Below, piece by piece: positions 1 through 8,336 of a stretch of 47,666 nt of DNA (position 1 is the first letter of the stretch; every line of letters starts with the position of its first letter). The notes beneath the pieces were generated by a model. It saw nothing but the letters and a program-made list of their open reading frames with translations, ran no database searches and was not told the origin of the DNA. The stretch is from Chloroflexota bacterium (GTDB lineage: Bacteria > Chloroflexota > Limnocylindria > Limnocylindrales > CSP1-4): positions 1 to 47,666 of the forward strand of contig JADGQK010000014.1 of the NCBI GenBank assembly GCA_017881915.1, given 5' to 3'. The translations under genes and the position numbers were made by a program.

Positions 1-39
1 TCCGCTCCACCTCAGCGCTCGTGCAGGAGGCCAACGACG

Positions 40-3000
40 TTGGCAGGCCCCGCGATGGGTGCGTCCGACCGGGGCCCGAGTGTGACGTGGCGGTCGTTCG
101 GCGCCGCGCGCGGACTACTCGCGATCCTCGCCTTCGGGCTCGCCTTCCGCCTCATCATCGCATACGTCCTCCTCCCCGGCTCCGGCTTCGGCGTGGACCG
201 CGCGTCGTTCATCGGCTGGGCGAACGACCTCGCGGCGCACGGCCCGAACGGTTTCTACAGCCGGGCTTCATTCATCGACTACACCCCCGGCTACCTCTAT
301 GTCCTGTGGCTCCTGGGGGTCGTCGGGGGCTGGTTGGGCGGCCTGGGCGACCTGATCAAACTCCCGGCGATCCTGGCCGACGTCGCCGTCGGCTACCTGG
401 TCCACCAGCTCGTCGTCGAGCTCGGCGGGTCACGTCGGGCGGCGCTCCTGGGCGCGCTCCTGTTCGTGGTCAACCCGGTGACCTGGTTCGACAGCGCCGT
501 GTGGGCCCAGGTCGATTCGTTCGGGCTGATCTTCCTGCTCCTCGGCCTGCGCGAGCTGTGGCGCGACCATCCGGAACGGGCGGCGATCCTGGCCACGGTC
601 GCCGCGGTGATCAAGCCCCAGCTCGGAATCCTCGTCCCGATCCTGGTCGCCGTGCTCGTCAAGCGCCACCTGATCGACCCGCTCCGCGATCGGCCTGGCG
701 CCGATCAGCCTGGCGACCCGGCGCAGCCCAGCGGGCGGCTGGGACGTGGGCCGATCCGGCTGGTCAGCAGCGGCCTGCTGGCGCTCGGAACGGCCGCCGC
801 CCTGTGTGCGCCGTTTGGCCTGTCGATCATCGACCTGGTCTGGCAGGTGGCCAAGACCGCCGGCGGCTACCCGTACGTCACGGTCAATGCCTACAACCCG
901 TGGGCTCTCATCGAGCAGGCCGGCGGGGGCCTGGCCCGGGCCGGGACCTGGCTGCCCGACATCGCCAACCCGACGGCGCCGGGCACGCCGGTGACGATCC
1001 TCGGGATCCCTGCCGTTTACGTCGGGACGGCGCTCCTCCTGGCGGTGATCGGGCTCGTCTGCGTGATCGTCGCCCGGCGCCCCGACCGGCGCACGATCCT
1101 GGTCGGCCTGACGATCCTGGCGATCGCCTTCTTCGTGGTCCCGACCCGGGTCCACGAACGCTACCTCTTCCCGTTCTTCGCTCTCGGCGCGATCCTCGCC
1201 GCCACCTCGTTCCGCTGGCGGCTCGCCTACCTCGCCCTCGCCCTGGCCAACTTCGCCAACCTGTACGCGGTCCTGACCACGCCGTTCTACAACAACCCGG
1301 GGATCAGCGACTGGCTGGGTGCCGGCGACGCGATTCGATCCCAGGTGGGCGTGACGATTGCCGCGCTGACCCACCTGGCCATTGGCCTGTGGGCCCTGAC
1401 CGAACTGCGCAAGGGGGCCCAGGTTCGCCTGGACGCCGAGACGGAGGCCGACGCGCTCGACGAGGGGCCACCGTTGAAGACCGCTGATCGGCTCGTGTGG
1501 GCCCCGAGCCCAGGCCCGAGCTCCGGCCCGGGAGGGCTCGGCCACCCGGTCGAGATTCTTTCGGCTGGTTCCGCCCAGGCGCTGGTCCCGTACGACGAGC
1601 GGCGCGGCCGGCTCCGGGGCCTGCTCGACCGACGGCCCCGGCTGGCCGATCGATCCCGCGGCCTGTGGGGTGAGCGAGGCGGCCGGATCGACAAGCTCGA
1701 CCTCCTGATCATGGCCGTCCTCCTGGTTGGCGTCCTGACCCTGCGCCTGTTCCGGCTGTCGGATCCCTACGAGTTTCACTTCGACGAGGTCTATCACGCC
1801 CGGACCGCGATGGAGTTCCTCCAGGACTGGCGCTATGGGATGCCCCACGACATCTACGAGTTCACCCATCCTCACGTGGCCAAGTACGCGATGGCCGAAG
1901 GGATCACCTACTTCGGCGACAACAAGGTGACGGCCACCGCCCAGCTCGGTGGATCAATCGCCGCCGTCCTCGTCGAGCCTCGCTGGGACGACACCAACCT
2001 GCCCAACGACCGGGCCGGTGACCGGTTCTACGTGGCCGGAGGCGACGAGGTCCGCGTCTACGACCTGGCGACCCGCGACCTGATCGCGACCTACAACGTG
2101 GCCGGTGCCCAGGCCCTGGCCCTCGATAGCGCCGACCACCGGATCTTCATTGGCACGGTGACCGGCGAGATCGCCACGATCGACTCGACGATCGAGCTCG
2201 ATCCGCTGCGCACGTCGAGTCCGCCGCCCGCTCCCAACGGCACGATCCCACCCACGCTGGCCAACCTGGGCGTCGGAATCGGCGAGCTGTGGGTCAGCGC
2301 GGACGGGACGGCCATGGTTGCCGGAACCAGCGCGTCCGACGTGGTGGCCGTGGATCCCACCAGCGGCGTCCTGGGCGGGCAGGTTCACGTCGACGGGCTG
2401 GCCGACTTCGCCGATGGCGGCAGCGCCAATGGCCTGGTCGTCAGCCCGTCGGCGATCACCGATCCAACGGCCGAGGCCAAGGTCCTGGCCGGGATCACGA
2501 GGCTCGACGCCGCCACCCTGGAGAACCGGCTCCGCGCGGTCGCCAGCCAGGGCGGCGATACCCAGGCGGTTGTCCTGGGCACGATCCCCGCGACGGTCAC
2601 GGACACGATCGGCTCTGCCATCAGCGATGGTCGACTGACCGGCTTCGCCGTCCGGCCCCTGCCCGAGGTGGCTGCAGCGGGCCGGGCCGGGGTCACGTTC
2701 ATCGCGGGCTCCAGCGGTGAGATGGCCCAGCTGATCAGCCTCGACGCGGCCGCGACCGGCCTGGCCGACGTCGTGGGAATCGACACCCCCAAGCTGTACG
2801 TGGCCGAGGCAGATCAGAAGGTCGCGATCCTCTCGATCGATGAGACCTCGTCGGGCTCGATCACGGCACCAACCCTGCTCAGCACGTTTGCCATGCCCGG
2901 CCAGGTCAGCAAGGTGACCTTCGACGCTGCCACGAAGATGGTCCACGTCCTGGGCCGCACGCCGGATGGTGGGAGCGCGACGGTCTACGTCGTGGAGCCC

Positions 3001-5304
3001 CACGCGAACGCGACCTATGCCGACGCCCAGCTCCCGTTCACCAGCGTGTCCTGGGCGATCGATGCAAGCCACGACTACCCGAGCACCGACCGCGAGGCGC
3101 TCCTGGTCGCGTCGGCCGACGGCACGATCGCCTCGGTGGACGTCGGCGGCGACCCGTTCGCTTGGCGCTTTCCTGGGGTGATTGCGGGCGCCCTGACGGC
3201 CCTCCTGCTGTACCTCCTCGCCCGGATCCTGTTCAGGCGTCGCTCGATCGCCATCCTGGTCGGAATCCTGGTGGCCATCGATGGGATGTTCTTCGTGCAG
3301 TCCCGGATCGCGATGAACGACGTCTACGTCGGCCTGTTCATCGTCGCTGCCTACACCCTCTTCGCGGCGGTCTGGACGGGCTGGTGGCGCTGGCGCTGGG
3401 CCTGGCTCGTGGCCTTGCCGGTGGTCGGCGTCCTGCTCGGCCTCGCCCTGGCCAGCAAGTGGGTGGGCCTGTACGCGATCGCCGGGATCGGGATCCTCAT
3501 CCTGGGCCGGTCCGCCCTCGGCCGGATCCTCCTGATCATTGGCCTGATCGGGGCGACGGTCGTCCTCGGCAACATCGCCCTGACCGCGCTCCCGGCGAAC
3601 GCAACGACGAGCGGGCCGAACTACATCTTCGTGATCGCGATGGTCGGGGCAACGCTGGCGGCGGTCCTCCACGCGGTCCTCCGCCCGGTGGCCTGGACCG
3701 ACGACGAGACGCGCCTCGCGATCGTCGGGCCGGCCGGCCTGGGGATCGTGCTGTTCCTCGGGGCAATCGCCGCGGGCGTCGCGACCAAGTCCTATGCGTT
3801 CGGTTCGATCAGCGTCCAGCCGGTCGAGATCGCGCTGGCCCTGATCGTCGCCTCAGGCGTCGCCTACCTCCTCTTCCGGCTGGCCGGTTCATTCGGGCTG
3901 GGCCCGTTGGCGCCCCTGCCGGAGCCCGGTGACCCGCTCAGCCGGGCCGAGGTGGCCGCGCCCCCGCCGCCGGGCTGGCTGCGGCTGGGCTGGGGCTTCG
4001 GGATCCCGATTGCCTGGATGGTCGCGACGCTGCTGCTCCTGCCCCTCGTCATCTACGTCGTGTCGTACCTGCCCTGGGTCGCACTGGGCAACCGGCTGAC
4101 CGACACCTGGCCGCCGGGGCATGCCGGCCAGACCCTGATCGACCTGACCAAGTCGATGTACGACTACCACAACAACCTGCGGGCCACCCACCCGGCCTCG
4201 TCGCCGTTCTGGGCCTGGCCGCTGGACCTCAAGCCGGTCTGGTTCTACCAGGGCGGCTTCGCCGGTAACACGTCGGCCGCGATCTACGACAACGGCAACC
4301 TGGTGACCTGGTGGCTCGAGATCCCGGCGATCATGTTCGTGGCCTGGCAGGCGTTCAAACGGGGCAGCCTGAGCCTGGGCCTGATCACGATCGGATTCGT
4401 CCTCCAGTGGGTGCCCTGGCTGCGGATCGACCGGGCGACGTTCCAGTACCACTACTACACCAGCCTGCCCTTCCTGGTCCTGGCCCTGGCCTACTTCCTG
4501 GCCGAGCTGTGGCACGGTGCATCGCGCCGGACCTGGCTGCTCGCCCGCGTCTCGGCCGCCGTGGCGATCCTGGGCCCGGCCCTGCTGTGGGCGTTCAAGG
4601 GGCCGCTGTGCGCCTATGTCCGGGTCAACGCGGCCAACCCCGGCTCGGGGGCCTGCGTCGACTCGACGCCGGGCGACCTGCTGATCACGGTCCAGGCGGC
4701 AGGGCTGGCCGTCGTCATGACCGTGGCCGGGATCCTGCTGGTCGCCCAGCTCGTGCGTTTGCGGAGCGGCGGCAGCGATCGCCAGCTCGCCCGGATCGTG
4801 GTCACCGCGGTCGGGGCGGTGCTGGCGGTGCTGGCCGTCCGGCTGTTCCTGCCGGCGACGCCGCTGATCGACCAGGCCGGCTTCTCGACCGCCCCGATCG
4901 CCTTCGTGATCCTGGCCGTCCTGCTGCCGATCTCGTGGGTGGTCCTGACCGCTCGGGATGCCCGGCGTTTCGTGGCCGGGGTCGTCAGTGCCGCGACCGT
5001 CTTCTTCGTCGTCTTCTACCCGAACATCGCGGCCCTGCCCCTGCCGTCGGCCGTCTTCAATGCCTACCAGGGCATGCTGCCGACCTGGCTCTACCCGTTC
5101 CAGTTCCCCGACAACACGGACGCCCCGGCGTCCGCCCAGGCGCTCCTGTCGTGGGTCCCGATCCTGACCGCCGTGATGCTCACGGTGCTGTGCGTCGTCG
5201 TCGGCTACAGCGCCTGGGCGGCCCGCATCCCACGTTCGGCCAAAGCAACCGAAGGCGACGACGAACCGGGCTCGATCGAGGTCCTCCCGGGCGGCGGGGC
5301 CTGA
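40..5304 (+). CDS. Double GT-C glycosyltransferase: mannosyltransferase-like unit fused to protein O-mannosyltransferase with inserted beta-propeller
   Basis: 1754 residues, far longer than a normal protein mannosyltransferase (about 450-750). Residues 20-450 form a polytopic GT-C unit: an acidic first loop (GVDRASFIGWANDLA) and an HERYLFPFF motif near residue 372. After a soluble linker (about 465-545) comes a second GT-C unit of the PMT/GT39 type: a membrane helix, the HFDEVYHARTA motif with the catalytic-type Asp-Glu near 580, and a HPHVAKY motif near 608 where PMTs have HPPLGK. About 400 residues of beta-propeller-like repeats (roughly 630-1030) follow before the PMT membrane region resumes; the C-terminal part has RATFQYHYYTSLPF. 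By family, the PMT half would move mannose from polyprenyl-phosphate-mannose to exported proteins. The start is TTG at 40, because AGGAGG at 25-30 lies nine bases upstream; ATG at 55 would be too far. Ends seven bases before the convergent pimA-like gene. Confidence 0.88.
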   Translation: MAGPAMGASDRGPSVTWRSFGAARGLLAILAFGLAFRLIIAYVLLPGSGFGVDRASFIGWANDLAAHGPNGFYSRASFIDYTPGYLYVLWLLGVVGGWLGGLGDLIKLPAILADVAVGYLVHQLVVELGGSRRAALLGALLFVVNPVTWFDSAVWAQVDSFGLIFLLLGLRELWRDHPERAAILATVAAVIKPQLGILVPILVAVLVKRHLIDPLRDRPGADQPGDPAQPSGRLGRGPIRLVSSGLLALGTAAALCAPFGLSIIDLVWQVAKTAGGYPYVTVNAYNPWALIEQAGGGLARAGTWLPDIANPTAPGTPVTILGIPAVYVGTALLLAVIGLVCVIVARRPDRRTILVGLTILAIAFFVVPTRVHERYLFPFFALGAILAATSFRWRLAYLALALANFANLYAVLTTPFYNNPGISDWLGAGDAIRSQVGVTIAALTHLAIGLWALTELRKGAQVRLDAETEADALDEGPPLKTADRLVWAPSPGPSSGPGGLGHPVEILSAGSAQALVPYDERRGRLRGLLDRRPRLADRSRGLWGERGGRIDKLDLLIMAVLLVGVLTLRLFRLSDPYEFHFDEVYHARTAMEFLQDWRYGMPHDIYEFTHPHVAKYAMAEGITYFGDNKVTATAQLGGSIAAVLVEPRWDDTNLPNDRAGDRFYVAGGDEVRVYDLATRDLIATYNVAGAQALALDSADHRIFIGTVTGEIATIDSTIELDPLRTSSPPPAPNGTIPPTLANLGVGIGELWVSADGTAMVAGTSASDVVAVDPTSGVLGGQVHVDGLADFADGGSANGLVVSPSAITDPTAEAKVLAGITRLDAATLENRLRAVASQGGDTQAVVLGTIPATVTDTIGSAISDGRLTGFAVRPLPEVAAAGRAGVTFIAGSSGEMAQLISLDAAATGLADVVGIDTPKLYVAEADQKVAILSIDETSSGSITAPTLLSTFAMPGQVSKVTFDAATKMVHVLGRTPDGGSATVYVVEPHANATYADAQLPFTSVSWAIDASHDYPSTDREALLVASADGTIASVDVGGDPFAWRFPGVIAGALTALLLYLLARILFRRRSIAILVGILVAIDGMFFVQSRIAMNDVYVGLFIVAAYTLFAAVWTGWWRWRWAWLVALPVVGVLLGLALASKWVGLYAIAGIGILILGRSALGRILLIIGLIGATVVLGNIALTALPANATTSGPNYIFVIAMVGATLAAVLHAVLRPVAWTDDETRLAIVGPAGLGIVLFLGAIAAGVATKSYAFGSISVQPVEIALALIVASGVAYLLFRLAGSFGLGPLAPLPEPGDPLSRAEVAAPPPPGWLRLGWGFGIPIAWMVATLLLLPLVIYVVSYLPWVALGNRLTDTWPPGHAGQTLIDLTKSMYDYHNNLRATHPASSPFWAWPLDLKPVWFYQGGFAGNTSAAIYDNGNLVTWWLEIPAIMFVAWQAFKRGSLSLGLITIGFVLQWVPWLRIDRATFQYHYYTSLPFLVLALAYFLAELWHGASRRTWLLARVSAAVAILGPALLWAFKGPLCAYVRVNAANPGSGACVDSTPGDLLITVQAAGLAVVMTVAGILLVAQLVRLRSGGSDRQLARIVVTAVGAVLAVLAVRLFLPATPLIDQAGFSTAPIAFVILAVLLPISWVVLTARDARRFVAGVVSAATVFFVVFYPNIAALPLPSAVFNAYQGMLPTWLYPFQFPDNTDAPASAQALLSWVPILTAVMLTVLCVVVGYSAWAARIPRSAKATEGDDEPGSIEVLPGGGA

Positions 5305-5311
5305 GCCTCGC

Positions 5312-6526
5312 TCAGTCGAGCTCGACTCCGTCGAGCTCGACGCCAATGGCCTTGGCCTGGGCCGCCCCACCCGCCGGGATCTGGGCGTGGAAGTCGGGCG
5401 GCAGGCCGTCAGTCGCAGCCAGGCGCCGGATAACGAAACCGTAGTAGGCCTCGACCTTGGCGGTAACTCGCTCCCAGCTGAACTCGGCCGCCCTGAGCGG
5501 GCCAGCCTGGCGCATCGACTCGCGCAGGTCGTCATCGGCGAGCAGCCGGGCGATCGCTGCGGCCAGCTCCTTGGGCTCGTGCGGTTCGACCAGCAGCGCG
5601 TTCTCGCCGCGCCGGACCACGCCCTTGTAGCCGTGGATATCCGAGCACACGATCGGGGCCCCGGCGGCCATCGCCTCGAGGAGCACGATCCCGAACGATT
5701 CCCGGCCGGTCGCCGGCGAGACGAACACGTCGGCGGTCTTGTACAGCTGGACCTTCTCTGGATCGCTGACCCGGCCGAGGAACTCCACGTCGAGCAGCCG
5801 TCGGGTGAGGACGTAGCGCCGCGCCTCGCGCTCCTGCGGTCCCGAGCCGACGATCAGGAGCCGGCAGGCGATCCCCTCGCGGCGCAGGATCCGGTAGGCC
5901 TTGAGCAGCTCGAGCAGGCCCTTGCGCGGTTCGTGGCGGCCGACGAACAGGAGGTTCGGGGTGCCGTCCTGCCAGCGGGCGAGGGGCACCGCCCGATCGA
6001 AGCGGGCCAGGTCCACCCCGTTCGGGATCACCTTGTAGTCGCCCGGGAAGTAGCGGTCGATGAAGTGGCGGGCTGCCGCGCTGACCGCGATCCGGCCGTG
6101 CAGCCGCGATGCGTGGCCCTGCATGAACCGGCGGCCGAACTCGTACGACGGCGAGAAGCCGGCGTAGGCGTGGAACGTGGCGATGTTCACGCTGCGCGAC
6201 TGGTGGAGCAGGATCAGCGACAGGAAGGGCACGAATGGCTCGTGGAAGTGAAGCACGTCGAACTGCTCGCGCTCGAGCATCCGGCCGATCTGGCTGACGT
6301 AGCGGGGTGAGACGGTGATCGTGCCGACCGAGCCGTTGGTGGGCATGCTGAAGCCCTTGCCCAGCCGGATCACGTCGCCTTCCGAAGAGCGCTGGAGGCC
6401 GTGGCTGCTGCTGATGATCCGGACGTCGTGGCCGCGCTGGCGGAGGTTCTCGTAGAGGTAGCGGACATGCTCGTTGACCCCCCCGGGGACAGGGTAGACG
6501 TACGGCGTGACGAGTCCGATCTTCAC
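5312..6526 (-). CDS. pimA: PimA-like GT4 glycosyltransferase (phosphatidyl-myo-inositol mannosyltransferase candidate)
   Basis: 404 residues of GT-B fold, family GT4. The N-terminus (MKIGLVTPYVYPVPGGVNEH) carries the Gly-Gly acceptor-side loop typical of PimA, and the C-terminal half has the GDP-sugar site as GRESFGIVLLEAMAAG. In actinobacteria PimA transfers mannose from GDP-mannose to the 2-position of phosphatidylinositol on the cytoplasmic face. The synteny with inositol-phosphate synthase, a CDP-alcohol phosphatidyltransferase and two acyltransferases makes that substrate likely here. The start is GTG at 6526, overlapping the PHP gene stop as GTGA, so translation is probably coupled. Last gene of a seven-gene operon. 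The C-terminus ends in a short repeat (GVELDGVELD) caused by the tandem palindrome. An alternative is another GT4 acting on a different lipid acceptor. Confidence 0.85.
   Translation of the reverse strand: MKIGLVTPYVYPVPGGVNEHVRYLYENLRQRGHDVRIISSSHGLQRSSEGDVIRLGKGFSMPTNGSVGTITVSPRYVSQIGRMLEREQFDVLHFHEPFVPFLSLILLHQSRSVNIATFHAYAGFSPSYEFGRRFMQGHASRLHGRIAVSAAARHFIDRYFPGDYKVIPNGVDLARFDRAVPLARWQDGTPNLLFVGRHEPRKGLLELLKAYRILRREGIACRLLIVGSGPQEREARRYVLTRRLLDVEFLGRVSDPEKVQLYKTADVFVSPATGRESFGIVLLEAMAAGAPIVCSDIHGYKGVVRRGENALLVEPHEPKELAAAIARLLADDDLRESMRQAGPLRAAEFSWERVTAKVEAYYGFVIRRLAATDGLPPDFHAQIPAGGAAQAKAIGVELDGVELD
5315..5341. repeat. Tandem 12-bp palindromes between convergent genes
   Basis: Two copies of the perfect palindrome GTCGAGCTCGAC (5315-5326 and 5330-5341) are separated by TCC. 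Because each copy is self-complementary, the pair can fold as a 12-bp stem with a 3-base loop on either strand. It lies inside the last codons of the minus-strand PimA-like gene (encoding a repeated GVELD) and ten bases beyond the stop of the plus-strand glycosyltransferase. No T-run follows on either strand, so a classical terminator is not shown. It may help end or stabilise the two converging transcripts. Confidence 0.7.
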
Positions 6527-7383
6527 CGCGGATCGTCCTCCGGCCCCGCGTCGAAGCGGGGCGGCCGGTGGCGGCCGCCGGGATAACCGTGATCGCGGCC
6601 GGTCCCGTCGTTGCGGATCCGCCCGCGCATCTCGTCGCGCAGGTCACGGCCGTACTTGCGCAGCTGCGATCCGAACGTGCCGAGCTGGCCGGCCGTGGCG
6701 TGGAAGGTGCCCTGCCAGCTAATCTCGCGGGCGAGGATCGCCGCGCGCAGCTCGTCGGCGGAGCGGCCCGCGAACGTGGTCGAGCCACGCCCGATCGCTT
6801 CCGCCGCATGGGCGTCACTGTTGCCAACCGCCGCCAGGCCGTGGGCCTCGGCGAAGCGGACGACCCGGCCATGGACCGGCCGGCCGAACGTGGTCGGGTT
6901 GAACACCTCGATCGCGTCGGGACGGCAGCGCGGATCCGGGTCGGCAACGAGCCGGCGCAGGATGACTCCCTGGGCGCACAGGGGATGGGGGAACAGGGGG
7001 TGGGCCGGGATTGCCAGACCGCCTTGCTCGTGGACCTGGACGATCGACGCCCGGAGCGACTGCCAGGGCTTGATCGGCTCGGTCAGCCACAGGCCCAGGA
7101 GGTGGCCGCCGCGGGTCGAGATCTCCTCACCCACGACCACTTCGATCGCCAGCCCGCGCCTTCGGGCGAGTGCCTGGCCGGCCTGAGCGGCGTCGATTCG
7201 GTCGTGATCGGTGACCGCGATCACCTGCAGGTCCGCAGCCAGCGCCGCGGCCAGGATCTCGTCGATCCCGGCCGTTCCGTCCGAGGCGAGACTGTGCAGG
7301 TGGAGGTCGGCCCGGCCCGGGGCTCCTGGGCCGGTCAGGCTCGGGCCACTCACGCGGCGGCCCGTCGCGCCGTGGCCGGTCAT
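6523..7383 (-). CDS. PHP-domain phosphoesterase in the inositol-lipid operon
   Basis: 286 residues, COG0613-like PHP fold. Metal-binding motifs are visible in order: DLHLH (His28, His30), VTDHD (59-61), GEEIS (Glu86-Glu87), IPAHP (His128) and GNSDAH (Asp190, His192). PHP enzymes hydrolyse phosphoesters with a multinuclear metal centre; known substrates include histidinol phosphate and 3',5'-nucleotides. ATG at 7383 was chosen because it overlaps the stop of the upstream acyltransferase (ATGA) and because the further N-terminal extension is only a read-through of that gene's frame. Its stop overlaps the pimA-like GTG. Its place between lipid-acylating and lipid-mannosylating genes suggests a phosphatidylinositol-phosphate or related phosphatase role (inference). 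The last 40 residues are charged, Gly/Arg/Asp-rich and probably disordered. Confidence 0.88.
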   Translation of the reverse strand: MTGHGATGRRVSGPSLTGPGAPGRADLHLHSLASDGTAGIDEILAAALAADLQVIAVTDHDRIDAAQAGQALARRRGLAIEVVVGEEISTRGGHLLGLWLTEPIKPWQSLRASIVQVHEQGGLAIPAHPLFPHPLCAQGVILRRLVADPDPRCRPDAIEVFNPTTFGRPVHGRVVRFAEAHGLAAVGNSDAHAAEAIGRGSTTFAGRSADELRAAILAREISWQGTFHATAGQLGTFGSQLRKYGRDLRDEMRGRIRNDGTGRDHGYPGGRHRPPRFDAGPEDDPR

Positions 7384-8336
7384 CCCTTTGCCTCGTCTCG
7401 CCAGATCGGGAAGAAGACGGCCCACCACTGGTCGGGCGCCTTCGCGATCAACCGCTCGAAGGCAGCCACCTCGGCGGTCAGGAAGGCCGTCACCTGCTCG
7501 CGCCGGGTGCCGCCGCCGGGCACGTCGATGCGCTCGAGACGCCCCCGGTAGTGGCCCGGAGTCGTCCGCCACACGCCGGCCACGAAGGCCGGCACGCGCG
7601 ATTGCACCGCGAGCAGCCCCGGGCCGGCCGGGATCGGCGCTGGGGCGCCGAAGAACGGCAGCTGGACGCCGCCGCCGGTAATGTCCCGGTCCGCGACCAG
7701 CCCGGCGATCTCGCCGCGTTCCAGCGCCCCGGCAAGCTCGCTGCGGGCCAGCCGCAGGTCGACCAGCCGGATCCCGACCACGTTCCGGGTGCGCACGAAC
7801 CAGGCCTGGATTGCCGGATCGTCGATCGTCTCCATCGGCGTCGTGACCGGCCGGCCGGATCGTTCGACGAGGTAGATGCCGGGCAGCTCGAGCGACCCGA
7901 AATGGAGCCCGACGAAGATCACCGGCCCCTTCTCGGCGAAGGCGTCGTCGACAACGGCCGGATCCTCGATCGTCGTCCGTTCACGCACGTAGGCACCGCC
8001 CATCGTCGGGGCGCGCATCGTCTCGAGGTAGTTCCGGGCGTAGTGCCGGAACGCGGACCGAAGCAGGCGATCGAGCTGGGCCGGATCGGTGGCCGCCGGC
8101 CAGGCCGCGGGGTCGCCGGACTGTTCCGAGGCCATCCAGGTCACGACCCGGCGCAGGTTGGCTCGGGCGAGGCGCCGCTTTTCGGGCGCGGATCGATACC
8201 ACAGATCGCCCGCGAATTCGGCCAGGCGGACCGTCAGGCGTTCGGGCAAACGGCAGGCGAGCCATGAGACACCACCGAGCAGCCGCGCCGCGAGGCGACC
8301 GCGCCAGGAGCCGGCCCGTTCATGGCCGCCGGTCAT
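7380..8336 (-). CDS. LpxL/PatA-like membrane acyltransferase (second copy)
   Basis: 318 residues of the bacterial lipid A/PIM acyltransferase family (LpxL/HtrB, PatA). The catalytic HX4E motif is His145-FGSL-Glu150, followed by a loop with RNVVGIRLVDLR, and a C-terminal KAPDQWWAVFFPIW block typical of the family. PatA acylates the mannose of phosphatidylinositol mannosides on the inner leaflet, while LpxL acylates lipid A. With no lipid A genes nearby and with PimA and inositol synthase in the same operon, a PatA-like role is more likely. ATG at 8336 overlaps the stop of the preceding acyltransferase (ATGA), and its own stop overlaps the PHP start. The longer N-terminal reading is Arg/Pro-rich and unlike the family, so it was not used. 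Confidence 0.88.
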   Translation of the reverse strand: MTGGHERAGSWRGRLAARLLGGVSWLACRLPERLTVRLAEFAGDLWYRSAPEKRRLARANLRRVVTWMASEQSGDPAAWPAATDPAQLDRLLRSAFRHYARNYLETMRAPTMGGAYVRERTTIEDPAVVDDAFAEKGPVIFVGLHFGSLELPGIYLVERSGRPVTTPMETIDDPAIQAWFVRTRNVVGIRLVDLRLARSELAGALERGEIAGLVADRDITGGGVQLPFFGAPAPIPAGPGLLAVQSRVPAFVAGVWRTTPGHYRGRLERIDVPGGGTRREQVTAFLTAEVAAFERLIAKAPDQWWAVFFPIWRDEAKG

